The notes under the pieces are model-generated. The model worked only from the letters and a program-made list of their open reading frames with translations. It made no database searches and had not been told where the DNA came from. From Symsagittifera roscoffensis (taxonomy: Eukaryota > Xenacoelomorpha > Acoela > Convolutidae), in assembly GCF_963678635.1 (NCBI RefSeq), contig NC_087063.1:58536759-58600758 (forward strand): a stretch of DNA of 64,000 nt. The letters are read 5' to 3'. Positions 39,787-51,179 of this stretch are shown here, one piece after another. Each line of letters begins with the position of its first letter. Position 1 is the first letter of the stretch. A program made the position numbers and the translations under genes.

Positions 39787-41938
39787 CCATTCTCAAGTTC
39801 GTATTCTCCCTCCTCTCTATCTGGCTCTGTTCCAAATCCGTCTCCCGCTCTGGTGTCGAGTAGTCTTCCTGTGGGTAGTGTTCATTATCATTGATGATTT
39901 GCCATTCATCATCAGCCGCCAGTTCGCCCACACTTAGTAGCTCTTTGCTTAGGTCATCGGGTTGTATCTTATCAATCAGGAAATCGTCCCCGTACCTGTT
40001 GTACCTCATGCTTGTCCGTTTGCGATTGCCACTCCTTGTCCCCGCTGGTATCGATAGATCTGGTTCTGTCCACTTCGGCACCTCACCTTGCTCCGGATCG
40101 TTCCAGTCTTCTTCCACAACAGATTCCGCTTCAGAGTCCGCTGCTATTTTTTCATTGTCATCGGAACTCAAGTTCTCATTGCCATCATTTTTCTCTCTGG
40201 TGCCTCTTTCGTTCACTTCACATGCTGGCTCCACCAGTAGGTACTCAAGTCCCTCCATGTCCTTTGTTATACACCAGTCCTCTGGGTATGGGACATGAGG
40301 CTTCAGATTTTCATAATGTGCTGCTCGCCCAGTACTCAAGCGGTAGAACCGTCCTTGTTGATGTACTTCCGTTATCATGAATGGTCCTCTCCATTTCTTG
40401 AGTAGTTTCTTTGTCCCCTTGGGCGGTATGAGATTCTGGAAGACCCACACGTACTGGCCCACCTCATATGGCTTCGCCTGTAATATCTTTTCATCATATT
40501 TCTTGCGCTGTCTCGTTTGTGCTTGCGCAGTGTTCCTCCTGCATAGCTCGTTTAGTTCCTGCTGTCTCCTGATCGCTTCTTTCACGTAAGCTTGAGGCGA
40601 CGTCCTCTTCCCTTCGTATTCCGGGTAAAAGAATGTCAGGGGCATTGCTCTCTCCCTGCCCGTCAACATCATGAAAGGACTGATACCCGTTGTTCAGTGT
40701 TGCGTACTGTTGTACGCCCCTACGACTTGCGGCAGATATTTATCACAGTCTGTCATGTATCTTGAACAGTATACCCTCAGCATGTTCACCAACGTCCTAT
40801 TCTGTCTCTCTACTAGCCCGTTGGTCTGAGGATGGTAAGTCGTTGAGTGTGCTTGAGCAATGTGTGACCTCTTCATTAATTCTTTGGTCAGATCCCCAAC
40901 AAAGGCCTTGCCGTTGTCTGACTGAAAAGTCATTGGAAAACCATACCTCGATATCCAATGAGTTATCAGGTGGTCACAGGTCTCCTCTGCCGAGGCTGTT
41001 TGACACGACACCGCTTCTGCCAACTTTGTGAAAAGGTCTATTATAACCAGTATCTGGTTATACCCCGACTCCGTCATGCAGATCTTTTGATGGTCTATCT
41101 GCACCACATCATTGAATTCTGAGCTTTCCACCGACTTGAGTGGGAATTTCATCTTCTTTGGGTCTTTTACTTGCAGGCATGCCAGGGATGCATTCACCCA
41201 TCTCTCGCAAGCTTTCCTCAATCCTGGCCAATCAAACCTGTGAAGTATTCTTTGTTGCACCATGTCTATCCCCTGGTGCCCCATCTGATCGTGCGATCTA
41301 AACAACACCTCTGTCTGATACAATTGTGGTAATATGGTGAGATTTTGCTTATGTAATATCTTCTCCTCATCTTTTCTCTTGCATGCTACCACCCCGTCAG
41401 CTGTGTGATAGAGTAAATCTTTCTTTTCTTTGTAGAACTGGCTCAAGATCTTGTAGCTGTCCTCTTCGAGTTCCCCTTTCTCCTTGGACCCCGTCCGGAT
41501 CCATTTGGAGAGGTTACTTGTCATCTTGTCATTCTTTTGGGCTCTTATCAGGTCCGACAGCCTATATCTCGCCTTGACATGTTCCTTTAGTGCCATGATC
41601 TGTCCACTCATTTCCCCAGGGTTTCGGATGTCATCATTCAGCTTCACGCATATTATTCTCTTCACGATCTTCATATCATCTTCTGGCACCAGATTTGTTG
41701 TGACATTTGAGTTGCAAGATAGTTCCTTGAATGGTTTCCTCGAAACTGCAATTCTTTCAAGTTCTTCACCTCCTCGTACTTCTTGTACGTCCCAGTTGTA
41801 CGTTCCTGAGGATGGATCTGTTTGTAATTCCCTGTCGCGGTGTCTAATCTTCTCTTCCGCCAATATCATGCATAGACTATCCTGATTGTCGCTGCTCTCA
41901 TTCGAGTCCTCATCCCATAGTTCACACTCCCCGGACAA
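39734..41938 (-). pseudogene. Element C integrase with GPF module and acidic linker
   Basis: Two in-frame pieces (41,938-40,694 and 40,672-39,734) separated by a TGA. The zinc site keeps SHDQMGH but has ASLAC in place of ACLSC, losing one Cys. The core has VQIDHQK, QSDNGKAF and GLVERQNRT with the catalytic Glu intact, and KKWRGPFMITEVHQ follows. The linker is acidic as in B. The frame is open upstream from LSGEC, again coded by TTGTCCGGGGAGT (41,926-41,938). Confidence 0.78.
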
Positions 41939-42182
41939 ATTTCCTTCTTCGGTATCCTCTTCCTCCGTGGACGTGGACCACTCCCTAGACTCTTGACCTA
42001 GTCCCAGGTATTCAGCTTCTTCCTTGGAGCCACTTTCTTTTTCCTAACCCGAGTCTGTTCAAGTATGTCGTCAGGAATTTTTCAACCAGTGACTGCACGA
42101 CTTCTTTCCCATCAGGGTTAGTCACCTTCGAGGTGTTTTTATCACTAACTATCTCGCTCCTTCGCAGTATTGTGACCTCCGG

Positions 42183-42845
42183 TTACTCCTTACACTTTTC
42201 TTGAATCACGGGATTATCATCTGCTAGTTTCTCGAGTAACCTCATTAAGTCATCATCTATTTGTGCATCTCCCGTTTCTACCTGGTTAAGATCATAGCCT
42301 TTTGCCTTGAGCGTCTCCCTCACAATCTTTGACATGAGTATTATCCCTATCGGCATCCCTCGGTTCTTCTTCAAGATTGTTTTCTCCGGAGGTTCTTTTG
42401 GTAATTCGGGGTGATCTTCTATTGGTTTGCCTGATTTGTCTAGCCATCTCGTGAGTGGAAGACTGTCGTACGTTTCCTTATCCATGAAGGAGAAGCTATC
42501 CTTGATTTCAGGTCTATCTGCCTCCCTCTGTTCTTGTCTCTCGTAGAACTCCGTCTTCTTACTCAAGCTGTCAGCGTTTTGACGTTTGTCTCGTGTTCTA
42601 CGCTCAATTATCATGTTGTACCCATCCAGGCGAACTAGCCACCTCCCAATGTAACTTTGGTCCATTGAGTACGTCTTCAGCCAGCTTAGTGCCCTGTTGT
42701 CGACTCGCAGCTTGAATGGCTCGCTGCCTAGGTATGCTCTATATTTCTCGACAAAGGTAACCACCGCAAACATCTCTGCTTTCGGTGCCCCGTACTTGAT
42801 TTCTGTGTCACTTAAGACTTTGCTCCCGTACGCTTTTGGTCTCAA
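42183..42845 (-). pseudogene. Element C RNase H and linker
   Basis: 220 codons from YGSKVLSDTE through KAEMFAVVTFVEKYRAYLG, DNRALSWLKTYSMDQSYIGRW, HRTRDK-type text and LTRWLDKSG. It is out of frame with the RT piece owing to a small deletion near 42,860. A TAA ends it; coding-like sequence continues to about 42,050. Confidence 0.72.
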
Positions 42846-43696
42846 GACTGTTTTCCCGTTCCATTATTGTTCCTGATTCCAGAAATCGCTACTACCGACG
42901 CATCCGTGTCCAGCACGTACATCCCTTTCTCTGTTGGCATCCCTAGTACTGGTGCCTCGCACAACTCTTTCTTTATTCTGTGGAATAACTCTTCTGCTGC
43001 GTTGTTCCACGTGAACTTCTTGCCCTTGTGTCTCATTAACTGTTGCATCGGGTATACCTTGTCTGCATAGCCTTTGATGAATTCTCTGTAGTATTTCGCA
43101 AAACCCAGGAAGCTCATCAATTGGTGTTCCGTTTTTGGCGATTTCCAAGTTAGAACTGCTTCTACTGCATCTGGATCTGGTCTGATGCCGTGTCTGTCCA
43201 CCATCCTGCCCAAGTATTTTATCGAATCCTTGAGTATCTCGCACCTTGATGGTTTACACTTTAGCCCCGACCTCTTCATACACGCAAACACCTCGTCAAG
43301 TCTCTCAATGTGGTCTTCTAGTGTGGGTGTCGCTATTACAACGTCATCCACATAGCACATTACCAGATTGCCGTACTTCTTCGTCACACCTATCAGCGCG
43401 TGTGCCATCAGCCGCTGAAATGTGGCGGTGGCATTGCAAAGACCAAACGGCATCCGTTTCCATTGAAACAGACCCAACTCGCAGGCGAACCCTGTCTTGT
43501 CCCTGTCCTGCTTCCTGAGCGGTACCTGCCAGAAGGCCGAACCTAAATCAAGAGTCGTAAAAAACTTTGCATCAACTAACTTCGAGAGGCTCTCATCAAT
43601 CCTAGGTATGGGATAGGCATCCTTCACCGTGACGGAGTTCAGGTATCGAAAGTCACAACAAAACCTCATTTGGTCGCCTTTCTTTTTGGCCATCAT
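42842..43696 (-). pseudogene. Element C reverse transcriptase
   Basis: 284 codons in frame with the upstream protease piece, interrupted by a TGA right after SPWAC. Motifs are AKKKGDQMRFCCDFRYLN, DLGSAFWQVPL, RMPFGLCNATATFQ, CYVDDVVIA and KYLGRMVD, then the RNase H start VLDTDASVVAISGI. It keeps the KKK block that element B lacks. Confidence 0.8.
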
Positions 43697-43699
43697 TAC

Positions 43700-45118
43700 T
43701 CAACACGCCCACGGTGATTTGGATGGTTCTATCATATCATACTCAGGTAGCGTTTCGATCTCTTTTCTACACGCATCCGATTTGTGTGGGGTCATGCGCT
43801 TCGCCCCCTCCCTGTGCGGTACCGCATTCTCCTCAAGTTCTATTTCATGCTCAACAAAATTACAACACCCGATGTCTGCCTTATGTCTCGAAAAATTTTC
43901 CTCGTTCCGCTCTAATACGTCCTTGATGGCTTCAAGCTGTTCGTCCGTTATCTTGCCTCTTAAATGTTCAATTTCCGGTAGGACCGGTTTATCACTCTGC
44001 ATTTCATCTAGTGTGGGTCGTTCCGGAAAATTTGAACAGCTCGATAGCCCATCGTCTGTCTCCGATTTAAGTGATTTCACAAGACCTGATGAATTTTTTA
44101 TTTTCTTCAATCGTCTCAAGATACAAATTTTGTCCCTATGATTGGGACAATCAACAACTTCATTTTGTTTTTGGTTTTCAGTCATTTCATATCGAGTTTT
44201 TACGGGTAAAGCATATCCCAGTTTACTCCCCCTCTGTATCGTGATTGGTATGTCAAGAGTATTCAACAAGACACTGACGCAGAGACCGCACTTCGTTATC
44301 GAGAAGGATCTTCCTAAAACAGCAGCACTTTGACTATTTGGATTTAGGACTATGCATAGCTGCTTGTTGTCACTTAGTTCATTGCAATGTTTCATTTGCA
44401 AGCTTACGATCGCCGCTTCGTCCGCCTTTAGCCTCACCCTCCTACTCAAGAATACCGGTGCTTTGTTCTCATTCGCCATTATTAAATTTAACGGTTTAAT
44501 TGCGTACCGCCTATCCGGGTTCCGTATCCTGAACATTGCGTTGTTTAGATCAATCGTTACATCGAAGTTCCTGATGAAGTCTCTGCCTAAAATGAATTTG
44601 TCAGACTCATCTAGGTTTTCTACCACAAGAAAGCTCATCCACAGGTTGCGTTCCCCCAGATTTAGGGCTTTTATTGGCGTCCTGCCCAGGACCCGCAGCG
44701 CCCCTTTGTTTGCAGCTGACAACCGTATTCTCGAGTCTATCAAATCATTTTTGTTGAAGCCCATTCGTTCCCAAGTTTCGATTGGGATAACACTCAAGAC
44801 CGCTCCCGTATCAAGTAATCCACGTAACTGAGTCTTCTTGCCACTTATGTCGAGCAGATGTGCTGATACATCTGCCTCTGTCCCGATGTGCATTGCATCT
44901 TCCTGAGGCATGGCGCAGTGTCCAATCGATCTCACTTTCAACTCTTCTCTTCCTACGTAGATCTGCCCTACTAGATCTTCATCACATGATATCATTGTTT
45001 TCGTATAGATGTTGATCCCACCTATATTTAGCATCACCTCATGCGGACCATAAGCTTCTGTGTACCTGTTATCAACTCGGACTGACTTGCAACCCCCTCT
45101 TGTGAGTAGTGCCCTCAA
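43700..45118 (-). pseudogene. Element C retropepsin and linker to RT
   Basis: 472 codons with INIYTKTMI, GREELKVRSIGH, LLDTGAVLSVIP (catalytic DTG) and KFILGRDFIR, then the linker with ILGRSFSITK and SSCSNFPERP and the start of RT (RMTPHKSDACRKEI). In-frame TAA upstream at 45,134 and TGA at 43,700. Confidence 0.8.
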
Positions 45119-45133
45119 TGCTCTAGAATTCGT

Positions 45134-45973
45134 TTATGGGCTTATACCACTCAAGTTATCTGCGTACACATCAATGTGCATTATTGTCTGGTCGCTGAGT
45201 TCGCTCAAGTTTCTCGTTACCTCATGGCCGCCCACGGTGATTATTGACATTATTCTGGCTCCGATCTTCGTTATGCCGAATGGCTTCCCCGTCCCCATTT
45301 TTACAGCGTTGCAGTTTCCATTTTTTGTCGACCCCGCTACAGCCTCTGGTATTGACTGCGAGCAACCTAATGCCTCGTTCATTTTCTGTCTTTCGATCTC
45401 TTGCTTTAGTCGTTGTTCTATTTCTTTCGCCGCCAGGTCCTGTTTCACTTTATTGATAGCTTCTGCTGCCACTTTCTCATAATTTATCTCTAGGGCGTTC
45501 CTGGCCGTGGCTTCTATTGATCTATTAACTTGCGTTACACCTTTCACTGTTTCCGTTGGCAGTTCCGCACTTGGTGTTTCTAAGTTTTTCGTCTCAAAAT
45601 CACCTTGTCTATTTCTCTGGTTCTGCACCGCTGCTAACGCCAACTTGTGTTTGGGGTGACTCTGGTTCTTGACTGCCTCCCAGAACAACGGACAGTCCAT
45701 CCTGAAGTGCCCCTCTTGGTTGCAGAAGAAGCATCTTGCACCTATTTTGATGATCAAGCCACTATAGAATTCGTGTTCCTCCATCTGGCTCATATCTTCC
45801 TCATCAGGTGCATATCCCAAACTCTTCACGGCCTGCTTGTATGTTGTGCAATCCGCCACGTGATGATCAGCTGACCCGCTGTTTGCGCATGATCTACGTT
45901 TTTCCATGTCATCTCTGGGCTTGTACCATGACGACCTTTGTGGTTGATTCACCCCTTGCGTATTCCTGTTATC
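45134..45973 (-). pseudogene. Element C Gag nucleocapsid and spacer
   Basis: In frame with the capsid piece after a TAA at 45,974. The first knuckle has lost a ligand (CANSGSADHHVADC); the second, CFFCNQEGHFRMDC, is intact. The spacer is Gln/Lys/Glu-rich, then comes the pre-protease region IMSIITVGGHEV. Confidence 0.75.
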
Positions 45974-46696
45974 TTAATACGAGTATTTCTTGGGTTTCAT
46001 TAGCATGTACTCTCTTGACTTCTGTCTCATCTCTTCTGGAGTCGGTGCGCTGTCTTTTGACAATGTATAGTTTGTTGCTAACATTGTTCTCAAGTCATCA
46101 CTCTTTACCCCATCAAGGAACTTTGAGGCGATGCTAAAGTTCCTTCTATTGGTGGACTCTTCCGGGTCACTCCTTCGTCTCAAGCTCTCAAGATCATCTG
46201 GGAACCTGTCTATCGATTCATCATCCCTTTGCCTTCTCTTTTCAAATCGCATCATCGCTTGATGACCCTTCATGCCTGACCCGAATCGATTTAACAATAT
46301 CTCGAAGATTTTATCCGCAGTGTCGCGTTCCTCTTCTTTCTTCGCCACCACGCATTTCAATGCTGTGCCTTCCAAGTTGCTGAGTATCGCTGTGCATGCT
46401 TGCCTCTCATCGTTCAAGTTGTCTTGTTCCAAGTGCAACATCATGACTTCTACCCAAGTGTCAATGCTTCCATCTGAATCCTCCTTGAATTCTTTCGGTT
46501 TTTGAAAGTTTTCCTGGATTTGTTGCTTCCTCTGTCTTTCGATGTCTTTCGAGTCGGTGTTCCTTGTGGCGAAGGCTTCTAGTGTCCTGTTCATCATTTC
46601 CCAGGTGCTTGCCCATGTCATGACATCCGGTCCCACGTTGTTGTGAGTCGTGGAGTCCCCTGGACTACTCGTTGTGTTTGCTGTTCCACTTTTCAT
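45974..46696 (-). pseudogene. Element C Gag capsid region
   Basis: 240 codons homologous to B's capsid: FKEDSDGSIDTWVEVMMLH, LSNLEGTALKCVVAK, LLNRFGSGMKGHQAMMRFEKRRQRDDESID, RRSDPEES, ASKFLDGVKSDDLRTMLATNYTLS. A poly-G run (poly-C at 46,706-46,716 on the plus strand) separates it from the coiled-coil piece by a frameshift. Confidence 0.75.
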
Positions 46697-47794
46697 AATC
46701 GCTTTGCCCCCCCCCCCGGTGCTGTATTCGCGGCATCCCGGGGTAGTGGTAACGGTGTTGACTGCCGTTTGCTCCGTTGTGGTTCCAAGAAGTCAACTCT
46801 ATTGCCTTGCGTTCGCTCCGCTGCTGGCCTGTCCTGTGACGTTGAGTTCCTCAAGATGGCGTCTAATTTTGCCTGTATTGCACATGAACTTTCAGCCTGG
46901 TCCCTGCTCATCGTATCCATTCTTGTTTCCAAACTCCCCAACTGGCTATTCACTGCGTCATATCGTTGCTTCATTTCTTGCATGTCTTTTTTGATGTTCT
47001 TGTCTCGCTCTGCATCAGTGGTATCTACCTTGTCCGACATCTGCTGAAGCCTTTCCTCTGTCGCTTTCGCTAGTTTGAAGTAGCTGTCCAGGTACTCATG
47101 TTTGTTGTTTCTTAATTCTTTCCTAATCACATCTCTATCCTCTTCGCTGTGATTCAGTTTCTTGTCGATCTGATCTAGCTTTGCCATCAAATCGCCTAGC
47201 TCAAGAGTAGTTGTTTCATGGTCAGTTGTTGCCCTGTTGTTGGCTGCTGTTCCTGGTCCGATCTGGACTTCGTTTTGGTCGGTGTCTGTCGTTTTCGTGG
47301 AAACTGTTCCGAATGTTTTGCCTTTCTTGGCTTTCGGTTCTTCCGCTGCTGCGTCTCTCGACTTCATTCCGACCATTATCGCCAATCTTTCAGTAAAAGA
47401 CGTTATTTTTTTTTGCTTGATACTCGTCCTTCACCGTTTCTGGCGTGTTGCCTGTTGTGTCTTCCACATTGTCTATTGGTGAGAACTCCATGGACTTTGG
47501 ATTTGGTTCCTCTGCATTCGGCATCGGTGTTGACTCCGTCGTCTTCTTCTCTACTTCATTTATACTCTGGTCCGGTGTCTCTAGTTCAATCTCGATGGCG
47601 GGTTCTGCTCGTCTCCCTTCCATGCCCTCTTTTGTTTTGTTCTCTGTATTACTCCTCGTGTTGACCATGCTAACTGAAAAGTTCTTGTTCGTTATCTTTG
47701 GGCCCATTGATGTCGTTTTACGTAGCGACGAGTTATATTTTGTCCTTGATTCAGTAGATCTTTTTTCAGCCACCGGTACCCTGCTCCGTCTCAT
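46693..47794 (-). pseudogene. Element C Gag N-terminal and coiled-coil region
   Basis: An ATG at 47,794 opens MRRSRVPVAEKR, nearly the same as E's start at 60,359 (MRRSIVPIAEKR), with SMVNTRS shared. An A-run near 47,400 shifts the frame; the second piece (47,385-46,693) starts IMVGMKSR and has a coiled coil with LGDLMAKLDQIDKKLNHSEEDRD. It differs from the B/D Gag N-terminus, so two Gag N-terminal types coexist. Confidence 0.72.
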
Positions 47795-48059
47795 TATTTT
47801 TATTTACAATTGTTCCTATTTACAGTATTACTATATACAAAATTCTACTCTAAGGTTAAAATCTCTTTTGACAAAATTTATAAAAAGAAATTTACAATTT
47901 AATAAAAACAACGTTTCATAAGCTTTTTTGAAAATTCTATGTGTTCTTGATCCCCACAGTACCGGATCTTTAGGACTAGTCAGAAAATTTATTTTTGCGA
48001 TTGGTTACCTCAACCTGTCTTAGTACTCTTTAGTACCGTCACCCCCCTTCTTTATACTG

Positions 48060-48690
48060 TTCCAAGACTTCCTCTCTAATGTCCCAAGACTATTCAAGGC
48101 TGTCCCAGTACTTCTTGTTAGTGTCCCAAGACCACTGTCCCAAGACCCTTGCCCTAAGATGACTGTCCCAAGACTAGTGTCCCAAGACCACTGTCCCAAG
48201 ACTACTGTCCCAAGACCCTTGCCCTAAAACTAATGTCCCAAGACTACTGTCCCAAGACTACTGTCCCAAGACTACTGTCCCAAGACTACTGTCCCAAGAC
48301 TGCTGTCCCAAGACGACTGTCCCAAGACTACTGTCCCAAGACCAGTGTCCCAAGACCACTGTCCCAAGACTACTGTCCCAAGACCAGTGTCCCAAGACCA
48401 CTGTCCCAAGACTACTGTCCCAAGACTTCTGTCCCAAGACTGCTGTCCCAAGACTACTGTCCCAAGAATATTGTCCCAAGACCAGTGTCCCAAGACCACT
48501 GTCCCAAGACTACTGTCCCAAGACCAGTGTCCCAAGACCACTGTCCCAAGACCACTGTCACAAGACCACTGTCCCAAGACCAGTGTCCCAAGACCACTGT
48601 CCCAAGACCACTCCTCCACGACCACACCGTCCCAAGACTGTACTGCTCCAAGACCGTCCCCAGACTGCAATGTCCCAAGACTTCTTCGGT
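48060..48690 (-). repeat. Leader tandem repeat GTCTTGGGACAGT (element C)
   Basis: About 40 copies of CTGTCCCAAGAC (plus strand), mostly every 12-13 or 24 bases, with variants such as CTGTCACAAGAC. Transcript-strand unit GTCTTGGGACAGT is the same as in E's leader. All six frames stay open over parts of it, which explains several repetitive ORFs that are not genes. Confidence 0.88.
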
Positions 48691-49599
48691 ACTGTCCTAA
48701 GACTTGTCACTAAGTGTCTGGATAGTAGGATCTCTTCTTCTTCGTTGTGGGGACTTTTTAGAACCACTGTACCGTGTACCACCACTTGAGCTCTAGTAAA
48801 AATTTTCCCAAAATCCCTATCTTAATGGCCAAAATCCAAATACTGACCCCCCTTTGTTTATCTCCCTTTCGTTGTTTCAGGCTATTTGAAACCCCAACTT
48901 CTTCGCAGGTAACTTGTGATAACCTGTTCGTTCAAATACCAACAACAAATTTTCACCAAAACGTAAAAATTTAAACAGGGAAAATTATAAAAACAGAGAG
49001 ATGAACCCACCTAAAATTCAAAGCTGAATGATGTCAACCTTTGTCCGAAAAAAATTGTCTGGTACCCGATTGCCACGCGTTTTTCTCCCCCCTGCTAGCG
49101 ATCTTATGGGGTATCACAAAAATTGTCTATGTCCGTTCCCCCCTACCGATCCGACCAGGGTACCTATCTTAACTCGATTTTAAATTTGGATATCCGCTTC
49201 TTATAACCAACGCGTGTAAGTATCTAATGTAACTGAATCGACGATGCCGAACAATTAGTTACTCTAATGTGTCCTCCCTTTTTGCAATTTACAACCGCCA
49301 ACCTCTAGCCTAACCTGCCCCCCTTCTAACCTCCTCGCTCTTTAGCCCCCCTCTTAAGCCGAAAAATCCTTTAAGCGCCGGGTGCTAAACCTCTCGAGAG
49401 AAAACCGTAGACCTGTTTCCAGGCCTGCTTGTGAAAAAACTTCCTCAAAACAATGGGGCTCCGCTTATGCAATTTTACACTTATTTCCTATAATGTAATG
49501 TGGATTTTAACGATACCCGTTTGTCCAACTTGAGAACACCCCTGTGCGTCCTCTTCTTGTTGTAGCGATCCCGTGCTGGTTGTCCCCTTGACGTGCACT

Positions 49600-49830
49600 G
49601 CACTTGACACCAGCACCACCTTCCCACTTGGCTGGTCACCTCTTCCAGTCAAGTTTCCTAGCGGTTCAGCTCAGTCCTTGTGAACCACTTTCCCTCTCGG
49701 CTGGTCACCTCTTCCAGTCAAGTCTCCTAGTGGTCCGGTTCTGTCCTTGTGAACCACTTTCCCACTCGGCTGGTCACCTCTTCCAGTCAAGTCTCCTAGA
49801 GGTCCGGCTAGGTTGCAAGCTATCTGAAAA
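49600..49830. repeat. Three ~71-bp tandem repeats in element C leader
   Basis: Copies share CCACTT.CC.CTCGGCTGGTC, ACCTCTTCCAGTCAAG and GTCCTTGTGAA. A diverged counterpart is present in E near 58,390-58,620 (GACCAGCCAAGT on the opposite strand). Confidence 0.75.
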
Positions 49831-50281
49831 CCCTTAACCACGCCCCCCCCCCCACTTGGGCACGTTATTGAAGTCACTGGTTTAGATTGCTAGATTGATC
49901 GAAACGATCGGTCTTATAAAACAGTATTGGTATACTATTTAATTAATATAAAGGTTTGATCCACTTAATCTGGTACCAAAGTCACTGTCTTTTTTGTTTT
50001 ATGGTTTTTGTTCCTTTTCTATACTTTTTTCTTGTTTTTGTTTCGCTTTTTGTCTTTTTGCTCGTGTTTTTGTCCCCCTAGTTACCCCCCTTACTCGGTT
50101 AGCTAGGCCTCGTTCGGAGAGCGTACCAGGAAGTTTTCTCTAGTTTTCTTAAAAAGCTATCACGGTACAGCCGGAAGGTGTATACGTTCCCGCTGAACCG
50201 TACCACCGGTACTCTAGATTGGGCATGCAGCCCGGATCTGTGTCAAGTGGGTTCGACTCCGTAGTCATGATGTCGTAAAAC

Positions 50282-50296
50282 CACCCAGGAGCGCCA
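50282..50296 (-). other. Primer-binding site of element C
   Basis: TGGCGCTCCTGGGTG on the transcript strand, 11 bases after the LTR2 end, identical over 15 bases to the PBS of B, E and the array. Confidence 0.75.
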
Positions 50297-50307
50297 TAAA
50301 AACACTG

Positions 50308-51179
50308 TGTAACAGTCGCACACTTCGGTCACATATGAGGCTTAAGAAAAAAAAGGCCCTATAACCATTGGCTCAAGAGTCAGGGACACTATCTCTTGTG
50401 TTTTTCTACATCAAAAACGGTCGGAGCCATTTCGGTTCACTTGCGACATGAGACTAGAACCCTTTACATCTTAAAGGCCACTACCAAAATATCCCCCCAC
50501 TCCAGAAATTAAGAACGTCCCCATACTTAGGTTTCGAGATACCCAAAATACACGAACGCCGTTAAAAACAGGGTCGGAAAGATCCGTTAAGTTACTTTTT
50601 ATTAGACAGTGAAACTTTGATCCATTTCAGATGGATCAACCTAAAACTCGCCTTACCTCAATATAACAATCATAAAACACACTCGAGAAAACTAAATTTG
50701 GCACTTACATAGCAGCACACTTGAGAAACAGAGTAATTAAACTAATTAATGACTCTAGCATAAATACAATCGAATATAAATCAAGAAGTTTTCAAACGAT
50801 GAGTTCCAATCAAAGGAAACAAGCTTTAACTCAAAAATATAGTTTTGGATCTGGACCATTGGGAGACTTCACTTGTCCGCCTTTCCGTTGAAGGTTTACT
50901 CTGGTCCAATTGATTCTAGCTCTGCTCTCGTATTTGTTTGGTCTCCTATATCAGATAGGACAGTTCTACTCATAGCAATTTCCCACTGTGTATATTTGAC
51001 AACTTTCCCGCAATTGTAATTCGGTTGTTCGCCTTTTTTTTATTTTATGTTTTCGGTTGTCGCGAGAAAACTGAGCATGACAGGCTCCATTCGAATTTTT
51101 GAAAAATAAAACTTCACTCCAAAATCACGTATTTTCGTGTTCCTCAAGGTCAAACTTCCAGTTATGACCGACTGGCACA
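50308..51179 (-). mobile_element. Element C 5' LTR (LTR2)
   Basis: 872 bases with borders TGTAACAGTC and GGCACA. Hairpin GATCCAT/ATGGATC at 50,619-50,637 before AATAAAA. A ~20-base deletion relative to the array copies lies near 50,965. The flank to the right is TAACCTAGTC, not a PPT, so this is a 5' LTR. Confidence 0.87.

Larger units (their letters stand above)
47795..50281 (-). promoter_or_regulatory. Element C 5' leader, 2.5 kb
   Basis: Non-coding. From the PBS: T-rich tract (49,980-50,070), three ~71-bp repeats (49,600-49,830), A/T-rich spacer, then the 12/24-bp tandem repeat (48,060-48,690). It matches E's leader (58,092-60,358) along its length, for example TAGGGGGACAAA and the conserved ATGTAATGTGGATT block. 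Confidence 0.72.
36085..51179 (-). mobile_element. Element C: LTR2-type giant Ty3/gypsy element lacking its 3' end
   Basis: A minus-strand element with 5' LTR2, PBS, leader, gag, protease, RT, RNase H, integrase, macro domain and SGNH-type ORF3. ORF3 stops abruptly at 36,085, at the same codon region where fragment F continues, and no 3' LTR follows. About 15.1 kb remain. Many in-frame stops and frameshifts in homopolymers (for example a C11-like run at 46,708) show an old or error-rich copy. Confidence 0.8.

Noticed and set aside
48233-48700. Repetitive ORFs (SQDYCPKT-type and reverse) as a repeat protein
   Set aside because: The 12/24-base repeat lacks stops in several frames on both strands, so open frames are automatic. 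The region is leader in C and E.
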